A stretch of DNA of 64,000 nt, taken from the NCBI GenBank assembly GCA_036556425.1, contig DATBJJ010000111.1:1-64000 (forward strand). The letters run 5' to 3'. The stretch comes from DATBJJ01 sp036556425 (lineage in GTDB: Bacteria > Acidobacteriota > Vicinamibacteria > Vicinamibacterales > 2-12-FULL-66-21). Shown in pieces: positions 8,803 through 17,048 of this stretch. Positions within the stretch are counted from its first letter, which is position 1. Each line of letters begins with the position of its first letter. Under the pieces are notes generated by a model. The model ran no database searches. It had not been told where the DNA came from and saw nothing but the letters and a program-made list of their open reading frames with translations. Position numbers and translations under genes: made by a program.

Positions 8803-11628
8803 CTATCCGACGCCGACGCCCAGACCCATGTCGGCCGGCGCGGGCTCCTGCTGGACCGGCGTCTCCTTCTCCCCAGCCAAGCGGCGCCGAGCCGAGCGCA
8901 GACTCTGCCTGATCATCGGATCGGCATCGCGTTCGAAACGCGCGAGCTCGTCCTTCAGTTCGTGAAGCTGCAGCGCGCCGACGGCGTAAATCGCGCTCGA
9001 GCGGAGCCATGGATCCTCGCTGCTCAGGAGCGTCGCGACCGACTGCTCCGCGGAGTCGAGCGGCGCGCCGACGAGACGATTGGCCAGATCGATCCGCTCC
9101 GCGGTCGTCACTTGCGCGTCGAGCAGCGGCACGAGCAGCTGACGAAGCTCCGGCTCGAGCACGTTGTCGAGCAGCTCCAGCGAGTTCGCGCGAACGAGCT
9201 CGTCCGACGATCGGAGTCCGACGTACGCGTCGTGCAGCCCAACGTGCGGAAGGAGGAGCGCCATCAGCCGGAAAATGCGATCGAGCTCCTGCTCCATCGC
9301 ATGCTCCATCGCCTGCAGGACGCCGTCTTCGTCTTTCAGCCGCGCCTTCAACGGCCCGAGCACTTGATACGAACGATAGTGTCCGGCGATTTCCGCCGCC
9401 AACAGCAAGTTGATCGTTGCGGGATCGAGCGCGACCTCGGGGTGCACGACGCGCAGCTTGTTCAGCGACGCGATGACGCGATGGCGCAGCGTCACGTCGG
9501 CCTGCAGCAGGCTGCCGATGAGCGCCTGCTCCGCTTCGATCGTGCCGAGGCGCACGAGCACCGATGGCAGCTCCCGCCGCGTGTCGAGCGACATGGTCTC
9601 GTCGCGCAGCGCATGCTCGATGTCGGGGATGATCGCGTTGCCGAATCGCGCGAGCGCCGTCGCCGCATCCTCCGTCAGCGCGTCCCTCGCGAGCACCGCC
9701 ATGAGCGGCTCGATCAGCTCGTCGCGCGCGATCGCGCCGGCGGATGCAATCGCGGCTCGCGCGACGGTCTCGTTCTCGTCTCGAATCAGCGAATCGAGCA
9801 GATCGAGAAAGGCGTCAGGTACGAGCGCGATGAGCCTCGCCGCTTCGGCGCGTTCGCGAACCGCTTCCTTCCCCGACGATCGCACCATGCCCTCGAGCAG
9901 CGCTCGCGCGGCTTCGATATTCTGCGTGGGACCCGGAGACGCGAGGAACGCCGCCATGCCGGCGCGAATCGAAAAGTCCTCGAAGTCGCCGAGCTTCTGA
10001 ATCTGCGCGAGCGGATCGACGTGCATCTCGCCCGTCAGGTAGAGCAGCGCCTCCGTGCGAACGCCGAGATCGGAATCCTTCAGGAGGTTCGCCGCCCTCT
10101 CGCCGATCTCCCGATCGCCGGCAGCGCGGAGCAGCGACAGCGCGCGCCGTCTGATGTCGCTCTCGGGGTGCGACAGCAAAAGACGCAGCGACGGCAGCCA
10201 CGTGCGCGTCTGCTGCGCCTCCAGCAGGCCGAGCGCATACCGCACTTCACCCGGCTCTCCTCCAGCGAGCTTTCGCCGGAGCGCCTCCGCCGCCGAGCGC
10301 TCGATCGTCGTCGACGCGGCCCGCTCAGTGTCGAGGCGATGGCGGTGAATGCTGTCGTGAATCGTGCGGACGTACTCGGACCGCAAACGCCACGCGACGC
10401 CGCCCCAGATGCCGACGAGCACGACGTTGATGGCCGCTGTGCCGCGCAACCCGAGGCCGAGACCCGGCACGAGCGCGAATCCCTGCGTCGCGAGGCCGAG
10501 CAACAGGGCGCCGCATCCGTCGGCGATCCGGTTGACGACGATGTCGATCGCGTTCTTGAGATGCACGCGCTGCGCGGGAGGGATCGGGAGATAGAGGAGC
10601 TCGTAGCTCGCCTTATCGACCGAGAACCGGAAGCCTTGATCGAAGGCGTTCGTGAAGAGCACCGACCACAAGCCGGGCATCAACAGGATCAGCGCGGTGC
10701 CGAAGCCGAGCGAGATCGGCAGCACGAGAACGGTGACGGCAATGCCGAAGCGCCGGAGCGCCGGCCCGGTCACGAGCAGTTGGATCAGGAAGCTGACCGA
10801 TCCCAGCGCGAAGTTGAACGTCCCGAAGAACGCCGTCAACGCGTCCGCGTCGCGAAAATAGCGTTCGTTTGCGACGAGGCTGAGCTGAAACGCCGTCCAC
10901 TGCGTGACGACCGCGACGAGGAACACCATCGCCGCCATCAGGCGCAGATACGGGCTCGACGCGATCTGCCGGAGCGTCTCGCGCACCGGTTGACTCAACC
11001 GCGTCCCGCCGCGTGAGAACGTCTTCCGGCGCACGCGCTTGTTCGCGACCGTCACGATCGCGGCCGCCGAGAGGATCAGCGCTGCGAGCACGAGCAGCAT
11101 GTTCACGGCGCCGCCGACCGGGCCGACGAGAAAACGCGCGAGCAGTCCGCCGGTGATCGCGCCAAACGACGCGCCCGCCCCGACGAGGCCGAAGAGCCGT
11201 TTCGCCTGGCGCGTATCGAAGAGCGAATTCGCGAAGCTCCAGGCCTGCACGGGCGCGATGATCCCGAAGCAGTTCACCCAGACATAGAAGATCGCGGGCA
11301 GCAGCTCGAATGGGTGAAAGCGGAACGCATACCAGAACAGGAGCACGTTCGCCGCGAAGAAGAGCAGCGTGACGGCCGTGAGGAGGCGCGACCCGACGCG
11401 CGCGACGGCGCGCGTGTAGAGCGGCACGAAGAGCGACAGGGCGACGGGCACGGCCGCATAGACGTAGACCAGCGAGTACGGCCCGTATTGCCGGAGGAAC
11501 AGCCCGTTACGAATCGGTTTGGCGAGCAGATACGCGGCGACGACGACCGCGATGTACAGAAACGTGAGGAGGACCGGAAGTCCTTCGCCCGGCTTGACGT
11601 CGAGGAACCGCCGCAACCGAGGAAACAT
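8803..11628 (-). CDS. ATP/ADP-carrier-like (NTT/MFS) membrane protein with HEAT repeats
   Basis: 941 residues. The first ~425 residues hold about 11-12 transmembrane segments resembling the Npt1/Npt2 nucleotide transporter family (for example AKPIRNGLFLRQYGPYSLVYVY). Residues ~440-925 are alpha-helical HEAT-type repeats, with recurring patterns such as DSDLGVRTEALLYL and DENETVARAAIASAG. NTT carriers exchange ATP and ADP in intracellular bacteria and plastids; the substrate of HEAT-fused forms in free-living bacteria is not established. The 1230-residue gene on the other strand is a divergent paralogue with the same plan. The two starts are separated by 47 bases, so they share a promoter region. 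The ATG has no clear ribosome binding site. Confidence 0.78.
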   Translation of the reverse strand: MFPRLRRFLDVKPGEGLPVLLTFLYIAVVVAAYLLAKPIRNGLFLRQYGPYSLVYVYAAVPVALSLFVPLYTRAVARVGSRLLTAVTLLFFAANVLLFWYAFRFHPFELLPAIFYVWVNCFGIIAPVQAWSFANSLFDTRQAKRLFGLVGAGASFGAITGGLLARFLVGPVGGAVNMLLVLAALILSAAAIVTVANKRVRRKTFSRGGTRLSQPVRETLRQIASSPYLRLMAAMVFLVAVVTQWTAFQLSLVANERYFRDADALTAFFGTFNFALGSVSFLIQLLVTGPALRRFGIAVTVLVLPISLGFGTALILLMPGLWSVLFTNAFDQGFRFSVDKASYELLYLPIPPAQRVHLKNAIDIVVNRIADGCGALLLGLATQGFALVPGLGLGLRGTAAINVVLVGIWGGVAWRLRSEYVRTIHDSIHRHRLDTERAASTTIERSAAEALRRKLAGGEPGEVRYALGLLEAQQTRTWLPSLRLLLSHPESDIRRRALSLLRAAGDREIGERAANLLKDSDLGVRTEALLYLTGEMHVDPLAQIQKLGDFEDFSIRAGMAAFLASPGPTQNIEAARALLEGMVRSSGKEAVRERAEAARLIALVPDAFLDLLDSLIRDENETVARAAIASAGAIARDELIEPLMAVLARDALTEDAATALARFGNAIIPDIEHALRDETMSLDTRRELPSVLVRLGTIEAEQALIGSLLQADVTLRHRVIASLNKLRVVHPEVALDPATINLLLAAEIAGHYRSYQVLGPLKARLKDEDGVLQAMEHAMEQELDRIFRLMALLLPHVGLHDAYVGLRSSDELVRANSLELLDNVLEPELRQLLVPLLDAQVTTAERIDLANRLVGAPLDSAEQSVATLLSSEDPWLRSSAIYAVGALQLHELKDELARFERDADPMIRQSLRSARRRLAGEKETPVQQEPAPADMGLGVGVG

Positions 11629-11638
11629 GAAGTCTCGC

Positions 11639-11644
11639 AGTTTA
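11639..11644 (-). promoter_or_regulatory. -10-like element for the 941-residue carrier gene
   Basis: TAAACT on the minus strand, 10 bases before the ATG at 11628. It lies in the short divergent spacer and fits a leaderless or very short leader. Confidence 0.28.
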
Positions 11645-11663
11645 CTTCAGTTTCTGCATCGCT

Positions 11664-11669
11664 TAGGCT
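11664..11669 (+). promoter_or_regulatory. -10-like element for the 1230-residue carrier gene
   Basis: TAGGCT, 6 bases before the ATG at 11676. With the TAAACT on the other strand it would give back-to-back promoters in a 47-base spacer. Confidence 0.22.
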
Positions 11670-11675
11670 TGGCCA

Positions 11676-14600
11676 ATGCTCCAGCGACTGCTGTCTCCGC
11701 TCGTCGAGTTGCGGAAGGAAGAGGCCGTCACCGCCCTTTTGATGTTCTCGTATTCGTTTCTGGCGATGACGTCGTACAACGCCATCAAGCCGCTGACGCG
11801 GTCCGCGTTCATCACCAAGCTCGGTGCCGACAATCTCCCGTACGTGCTGCTCGGTTCCGGCCTCGTCATCGGCATCCTGATGACGGCGTACGCGTGGACG
11901 ATGGCGAAGCTGCCGCGCCGTTGGGGGCTGCCGATCATGCAGCTCGGCATGATGGGTCTGATGATCGCGTTCTGGATTCTCTTCATCCGCCTTCCGCAGG
12001 CAGCCTGGGTGTCCGTTGCGTTTTACGTCGCCGGCCAGCTGCTCGGCGTGCTCCTCATCAGCCAGTTCTGGACGCTCGCCAACATCGTGTACGACCCGCG
12101 CCAGGCGAAGCGGCTCTTTGGATTCGTGGGCGGCGGTGCGCCGCTCGGCGGCGTCGCCGGCAATGCGCTCGCGGCCCAGGCCGGCGTGATCGGCTCGACG
12201 AACCTCCTGCTGCCGAGCGCGGGCCTGATGCTCCTCTGCGCGGGAATCGTCAGCCTGATCATCGGCAAGGAAAGCGTTCGTCCGGATTCCGCGCTCGCCG
12301 GCAAGGAGGAAAAGGGCGTCAGCATGGCGGAGGCGTTCCAGCTTCTCCGCAGCTCGAAGCACCTTCAGATCATCGCGCTCGTCATCAGCTTCGCATCGAT
12401 CGGCGCCGGCATCATCGAGCAGCAGTTGAACATGGCGGCCGCGGCGGCGAAGGGCGGCGGCGGCACCGATTCGATCACGTCGTTTCTCGCGACTGTCGGA
12501 CTGTGGATGTCGACGATCGGATTCGTCGTCCAGGTGTGGCTGACGAGCAGGATCCATCGCTATCTCGGGATCGGCTTCGCGCTGATGGTGCTTCCGGTCA
12601 GCCTCGGAACCACGGGCGTGATCATGCTATTGAACGGCGCGCTGTGGGCGCCGTCGCTCGCGCGCATTCTCGATCAGTCGCTGCGATACACGGTCGACAA
12701 GACCACGCGCGAGATTCTCTTCCTCCCGCTGCCCGGCGACATCAAGTTGAAGGCGAAGTCATTCGTCGACGTGACCGTCGATCGCGCGGCGAAGGCCGCG
12801 GCCGCGCTGCTCCTGATCGTGCTGGTCAAGCCGTGGGGCCTCAATCTCGATTGGCAGCGGCTCAGCATCGCTAGCCTCGTGATGACGATCGCCTGGATCT
12901 TCATGGCGCTTCGCGCGCGCCGCGGCTACCTGCAGGCGTTCCGCAACAGCCTCGCGACGCGAGACGTGCAGGCGAGCGAATTGCGGCTGAACGTCGCGGA
13001 CCTGACAACGATCGAAACGCTGGTGCAGGAGCTCGCGCATCCCGATCCACGACGCGTGGTTTATGCGATCGACGTGCTCGAATCGATCGACAAACGCAAC
13101 CTCGTGACGCCGCTGCTCCTCTACCACGAATCGCCCGTCGTGCGGCGGCGCGCGCTGGCGGCGCTCGGCGCCGTTCGAAGCGACATCGCGGAGCAGTGGG
13201 TGCCGCACATCCGCCGCATGCTCGGGGACGCCGACTCCGGCGTCAGGGCCGCGGCGATCGGCGCGCTCTCGTCGATCGCGCAAGCGGATGCCGCCTCGCT
13301 CGCGCGGCCGCTGCTCGACGATCCCGATCCGCGCATTCGCGCAACCGCCGCCGTGGCGCTCGCGGGCAGCGGGAACCCGGAATACGTGGACAAAGCGGAG
13401 CTCGCGCTGCTCGACCTCGCGAGCGACACGCGCGACGAAGCAAAAGCCGCGCGCCGAGACGTCGCGATCGCGATCCGCCAGATTGGCGATCCGCGCTTCC
13501 GCCGTCTGCTCATCCCGCTGTTGTACGACCCGGCGCCTGAAGTCGCGGACGAGGCGATGGAAAGCGTGCACGCGGCGGGCACGAGCGATTTCGTCTTCGT
13601 GCCGTCGCTCGTGTCGCTGCTCCGCAACAGGCGCCTGAAGGGACGCGCGCGCGCCGCCCTCGTCGCCTACGGCGAACCTGTCGTCGATGCGCTCGCGTTC
13701 TTCCTGCGCGATCCCGAGGAAGACATCTGGGTGCGGCGACACATCCCGGGCACGCTGGCGCAGATCCCATCGCAGAAGACCGTCGGCGTGCTGGTCGAAG
13801 CGCTGTCGGAGAAAGACGGATTCATCCGCTACAAGGTCGTCTCCGCGCTCGAGCGTCTCAGACGCGAGCATCCGGAGCTGAAGTTCAACCCGGAACCGAT
13901 TGAGAAGCTCGCGATCCAGGAGGCGCGGCGGTTCTTCACCTTCCTCTCGCTGCACGACAACCTGTTCGGCAAGCAGAAGCTGAAGACCGATTCGCTCCTG
14001 GCGCAGGGGCTCACCGAGCAGATGGCGCGGCTGCGCAACCGCATCTTCAAGCTGCTGACGCTGCTCTACCCTCCTGTCGATATCGACGCCGCCCGCTACA
14101 CGTTGGAGCACGGCGACGCACGGAGCCGATCGAGCGCGTCGGAGTACCTCGACAACATTCTGTCGAGCCAGCTGCGAAAACAGGTGCTGCCGGTGCTCGA
14201 GGACATGCCGCGCGACGAGCGCGTGCGCCGCGGCAACGTGTTGATCAAGACGCGCCCGCGCGACGTCGAGGAAACGCTCCTGCAATTGATCAACGACGAC
14301 GATCCGGTCACCGCAGCGGCGGCGATCGACGTCGTCCGGGAGCAGCAGATGTGGAGCCTCGCGGGAGACGTCGAGCACGTGCTCGCGCACCGCGACGCGC
14401 AGGATTGGTACGTGTTCGAAGCGGCGTCGTGGGCGCTCGCGGAACAGCGGATGCCGGCGGAGCGCCGGCGTCAGTTGTGGCTCGAGCCGCTCCCGGCGGC
14501 GGAGCTCGCCGGACGGCTGCGCCGGCTGCCGCTGTTCGCGTCAGTCTCGATCGACGAGCTGTTCAGAATCGCGAGCGCCTCGAAACAAGTGCGTCACGAG

Positions 14601-15368
14601 TCCGGTAGCATTCTCGAACAAGAAGGATCGGTGCCGACGGCGATCCACATTCTGCTCGACGGCCGCGTGACGGCGGCGGGACGCGAAGGCGCGCCGTCGA
14701 CAGTCGACGCGCCGGCGGCGATCGGGTTCGTCGAGGCGATGGCGGGGCTGCCGATGCCGGAGACCGTCCGCACGAGCGGCGCTGCGGTCACGCTGGCGCT
14801 CACGGTCGAAGAGCTTCGAACGCTGCTCGCCGACAACACGGATCTCGTGAGCGGACTGTTCGCGACGCTCGCGGAGCGCGTCGAGCACCCCGACCGTCCC
14901 GTGCATCCGACGAAAGCGGCGCGCGAGCTCGAACAGCTCGCGGCCGGCGGGCTGTCGCCGATCGATCGCGTGTTCGCCCTTCAATACGTGCCGCTCTTCA
15001 CACGCGTCTCCGCTGAGGAGATGAAGCATCTGGCGGCAGTCGCGCTGCCGGTGCAGATGAAAGAGGGATCCGCGCTGTTCCCCGAGTCAGCGCTGCCTGC
15101 GTTGTGGATGGTGTTGACGGGCGAAGTGTTGTTGGAGAGCTCGACGGGGCGGCCGCCCGCCACGGCACGCGGTGGCGATGCCATCGGATCGGTGAATACG
15201 ATGGCGGGCAAGAGCCTCGGACGCGCCGCGAACGTGACCAAGTCGGGCGTCGCGCTCAAAATCGATCGCGAAGATCTTTTCGACCTGCTCGGCGAGCGGC
15301 CGGATCTCCTGCGTCAGATGTTCGCCGGCATGTTCCGGCGCGAGCGGCCGCTCACCGCGACGAGATAG
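11676..15368 (+). CDS. ATP/ADP-carrier-like membrane protein with HEAT repeats and two cNMP-binding-like domains
   Basis: 1230 residues. A ~415-residue multi-pass NTT/MFS-like membrane domain comes first. A long HEAT-repeat region follows (about 440-930). Two cyclic-nucleotide-binding-like beta-barrel domains come last, near 950-1080 (LPLFASVSIDELF) and 1102-1225 (YVPLFTRVSAEEM). Neither has an intact phosphate-binding cassette. The second keeps a GRAANV segment in the place of R-(A/T)-A, but the usual Gly-Glu is Gly-Ser. Nucleotide sensing is therefore possible but doubtful. The membrane and HEAT parts match the divergent 941-residue paralogue. The likely role is transport gated by a cytoplasmic scaffold; the substrate is unknown. 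Confidence 0.78.
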   Translation: MLQRLLSPLVELRKEEAVTALLMFSYSFLAMTSYNAIKPLTRSAFITKLGADNLPYVLLGSGLVIGILMTAYAWTMAKLPRRWGLPIMQLGMMGLMIAFWILFIRLPQAAWVSVAFYVAGQLLGVLLISQFWTLANIVYDPRQAKRLFGFVGGGAPLGGVAGNALAAQAGVIGSTNLLLPSAGLMLLCAGIVSLIIGKESVRPDSALAGKEEKGVSMAEAFQLLRSSKHLQIIALVISFASIGAGIIEQQLNMAAAAAKGGGGTDSITSFLATVGLWMSTIGFVVQVWLTSRIHRYLGIGFALMVLPVSLGTTGVIMLLNGALWAPSLARILDQSLRYTVDKTTREILFLPLPGDIKLKAKSFVDVTVDRAAKAAAALLLIVLVKPWGLNLDWQRLSIASLVMTIAWIFMALRARRGYLQAFRNSLATRDVQASELRLNVADLTTIETLVQELAHPDPRRVVYAIDVLESIDKRNLVTPLLLYHESPVVRRRALAALGAVRSDIAEQWVPHIRRMLGDADSGVRAAAIGALSSIAQADAASLARPLLDDPDPRIRATAAVALAGSGNPEYVDKAELALLDLASDTRDEAKAARRDVAIAIRQIGDPRFRRLLIPLLYDPAPEVADEAMESVHAAGTSDFVFVPSLVSLLRNRRLKGRARAALVAYGEPVVDALAFFLRDPEEDIWVRRHIPGTLAQIPSQKTVGVLVEALSEKDGFIRYKVVSALERLRREHPELKFNPEPIEKLAIQEARRFFTFLSLHDNLFGKQKLKTDSLLAQGLTEQMARLRNRIFKLLTLLYPPVDIDAARYTLEHGDARSRSSASEYLDNILSSQLRKQVLPVLEDMPRDERVRRGNVLIKTRPRDVEETLLQLINDDDPVTAAAAIDVVREQQMWSLAGDVEHVLAHRDAQDWYVFEAASWALAEQRMPAERRRQLWLEPLPAAELAGRLRRLPLFASVSIDELFRIASASKQVRHESGSILEQEGSVPTAIHILLDGRVTAAGREGAPSTVDAPAAIGFVEAMAGLPMPETVRTSGAAVTLALTVEELRTLLADNTDLVSGLFATLAERVEHPDRPVHPTKAARELEQLAAGGLSPIDRVFALQYVPLFTRVSAEEMKHLAAVALPVQMKEGSALFPESALPALWMVLTGEVLLESSTGRPPATARGGDAIGSVNTMAGKSLGRAANVTKSGVALKIDREDLFDLLGERPDLLRQMFAGMFRRERPLTATR

Positions 15369-15389
15369 ACGGCCGCTCGAGATCGCCTG

Positions 15390-15554
15390 CTACGCCGACT
15401 TGGCGGCGGCCGCCTTCCGGGCCATTTCCTGCTGGCCCCGAAGGATGCTGCACCAGTCCTTATGGTCGGCGATGGGCATTCCACACTCGATGCACACCCG
15501 GATGCGCTGCTTCGGCGCAGTTTTCTTCGAAAACAGTTTCGTTAGAATAGTCAT
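15390..15554 (-). CDS. Small CxxC protein, possible zinc ribbon
   Basis: 54 residues beginning MTILTKLFSKK. The core is CIECGMPIADHKDWCSI, with Cys at 21, 24 and 35 and His at 31, a plausible single zinc site. A basic N terminus and an Ala/Lys-rich C terminus flank it. GGTG lies about nine bases before the ATG; a slightly earlier ATG is followed at once by a stop. It sits in the 324-base gap between two convergent-reading neighbours and does not overlap them. Coding status is inferred from the conserved-looking Cys pattern, not from homology I can name. Confidence 0.55.
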   Translation of the reverse strand: MTILTKLFSKKTAPKQRIRVCIECGMPIADHKDWCSILRGQQEMARKAAAAKSA

Positions 15555-15692
15555 CGCATCACCGCGAAAGTAAAGGACCCCACCCCCTGGAGGACCCGCT
15601 CCGGGGCAACTAGTGGTATGAGACGGAGAAACCCGCCCGGAGGTTTGCAGGACCTTGGCGGAGGATGAGAAAGGGGGTACCTTGCAGACCTC

Positions 15693-16649
15693 ATGAAGAA
15701 GCTGAGCCGACCGTCCATCCTCGCCGCCACAGCCGCCGCGCTGTTACTGGTCTTCGGACCGCAGGTCCGTGCATTCGGCGAAGAAGGCCATCGCGTCGTG
15801 GGCCTCCTCGCGGAAATGCACCTGAAGGGCCTGCGGGGTCTCACCGAGGCCCGGAAGATCCTCCGGCCGCAAGAAACGCTGGCGGACGCGGCCGTGTGGC
15901 CCGACACGATCAAGTCGGCGACGTACGAGGATGGCGATACGAATCTCTTCAGGCTCGCGCATCCGGCGCACGACACGTATCACTACACGAACATCGCGTT
16001 CCAGGTGCCGCGCTACGATCGCTCGCTGCCTGGCGCGCGATCGACCGACATCGTGCAGACGATGCGGGAATGCGTGAAGGTCCTGCGCGGCACGTCGCGG
16101 ACGTTCACGCCGCGGGAAGCGCTGCGCATGCTCGCGCATCTCGTCGGCGACCTGCATCAGCCGCTGCACGTCGGCAACGCGTTCGTCAGCGCGTCGGGCG
16201 ACCTTCGCTTCGTCCTGCCCGACGGTCCGACCGGATGGCGAACGACGATCGGCGGCAACGCGCTCGTCTACGGCCCTCAGGATCGATTCAACCTCCACTC
16301 GTACTGGGATTCGCACATCGTCAACCTCGCGATGAGAACCGACGACGTGCCGGCGTTCGCGTCGAGGTTGAAGACGGAGATTCCGCCGGCGGCGGACTGG
16401 AAAGATACCGGCGATCCCGACGCATGGCCCGAGCGATGGGTCAACGAGATCCTCGTCCACACCAAAGAGGCGCACCGGGACATCAGGCTGGCGATGTATC
16501 TCGGCCCGGACGAGACCGGGCGCACGCCGCACCGCTGGCGAATCGAGCAGCCCGCGGGTTACGACGATCGCTCGCGCGATCGCGTCCGCATTCAGCTCGC
16601 CAAGGCGGGGTACCGCCTGTCGGCGCTCCTCACGGCGATCTGGCCGTAG
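15693..16649 (+). CDS. S1/P1 family zinc nuclease, exported
   Basis: 318 residues with a signal peptide (MKKLSRPSILAATAAALLLV, cleavage near residue 27). Family members are secreted trinuclear-zinc phosphodiesterases that degrade single-stranded DNA/RNA and remove 3' phosphates. The ligand pattern is present: H33 (EEGHR), D71 (WPD), H97 (HYTN), H149/D153/H159 (HLVGDLHQPLH), and a later histidine/aspartate pair (HSYWDSHIV region). The mature N-terminal Trp of S1/P1, whose backbone binds zinc, is Phe here (RAFGEEGH). A run of G bases (AAAGGGGG) lies about 15 bases before the ATG. No obvious partner gene. Confidence 0.85.
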   Translation: MKKLSRPSILAATAAALLLVFGPQVRAFGEEGHRVVGLLAEMHLKGLRGLTEARKILRPQETLADAAVWPDTIKSATYEDGDTNLFRLAHPAHDTYHYTNIAFQVPRYDRSLPGARSTDIVQTMRECVKVLRGTSRTFTPREALRMLAHLVGDLHQPLHVGNAFVSASGDLRFVLPDGPTGWRTTIGGNALVYGPQDRFNLHSYWDSHIVNLAMRTDDVPAFASRLKTEIPPAADWKDTGDPDAWPERWVNEILVHTKEAHRDIRLAMYLGPDETGRTPHRWRIEQPAGYDDRSRDRVRIQLAKAGYRLSALLTAIWP

Positions 16650-16674
16650 CCAACCATTTCGAAATCGATCTCGT

Positions 16675-16705
16675 CATATACTAAGCCTCGCTACATATAG
16701 GGAGG
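16675..16705 (+). promoter_or_regulatory. AT-rich repeat and ribosome binding site before padR
   Basis: CATATA occurs twice (16675-16680 and 16694-16699) with starts 19 bases apart, in an AT-rich patch of a GC-rich region. AGGGAGG follows at 16699-16705, a strong ribosome binding site for the ATG at 16716. PadR regulators usually bind AT-rich sites in their own promoters, so this may be both promoter and operator; the half-sites are direct, not inverted. Confidence 0.4.
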
Positions 16706-16715
16706 CTTTCGGTCC

Positions 16716-17048
16716 ATGTTCAGCTCAGAGCTCAAGAAGGGCAGCACCGAGATGCTCGTCCTGTCGCTCCTCGAATCGCGGGCGCGCCACGGGTACGAGA
16801 TCGGCAAGCTGATCGAATCGCGATCGGGCGGACGGCTCAAATTCGCGCTGCCGACGCTCTACCCAACCCTGCTTCGACTGGAGAACCGCGGATGGATCAA
16901 GGGCCGCTGGGTCGAGAAGGCCGGCGAGCGCGAGCGCTGCTTCTACCGCCTCACGAAGGAGGGCCGGCGCGTCCTCGCCGAGCAGCGGCGGACCTGGAAG
17001 GCGTACGTCGCCGCGGTCAACGAGGTCATGGGCACGAACGGTGCGTGA
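16716..17048 (+). CDS. PadR family transcriptional regulator
   Basis: 110 residues, the usual length of short PadR repressors. It has the family opening LKKGSTEMLVLSLLESRARHGYEI, the winged-helix core, LYPTLLRLENRGWI and the FYRLTKEGRR wing, then a short C-terminal dimerisation helix. It ends in an 8-base overlap (GTGCGTGA) with the ADOP permease. This PadR-ADOP order is characteristic of Acidobacteriota, where the regulator is thought to control the permease. Confidence 0.9.
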   Translation: MFSSELKKGSTEMLVLSLLESRARHGYEIGKLIESRSGGRLKFALPTLYPTLLRLENRGWIKGRWVEKAGERERCFYRLTKEGRRVLAEQRRTWKAYVAAVNEVMGTNGA

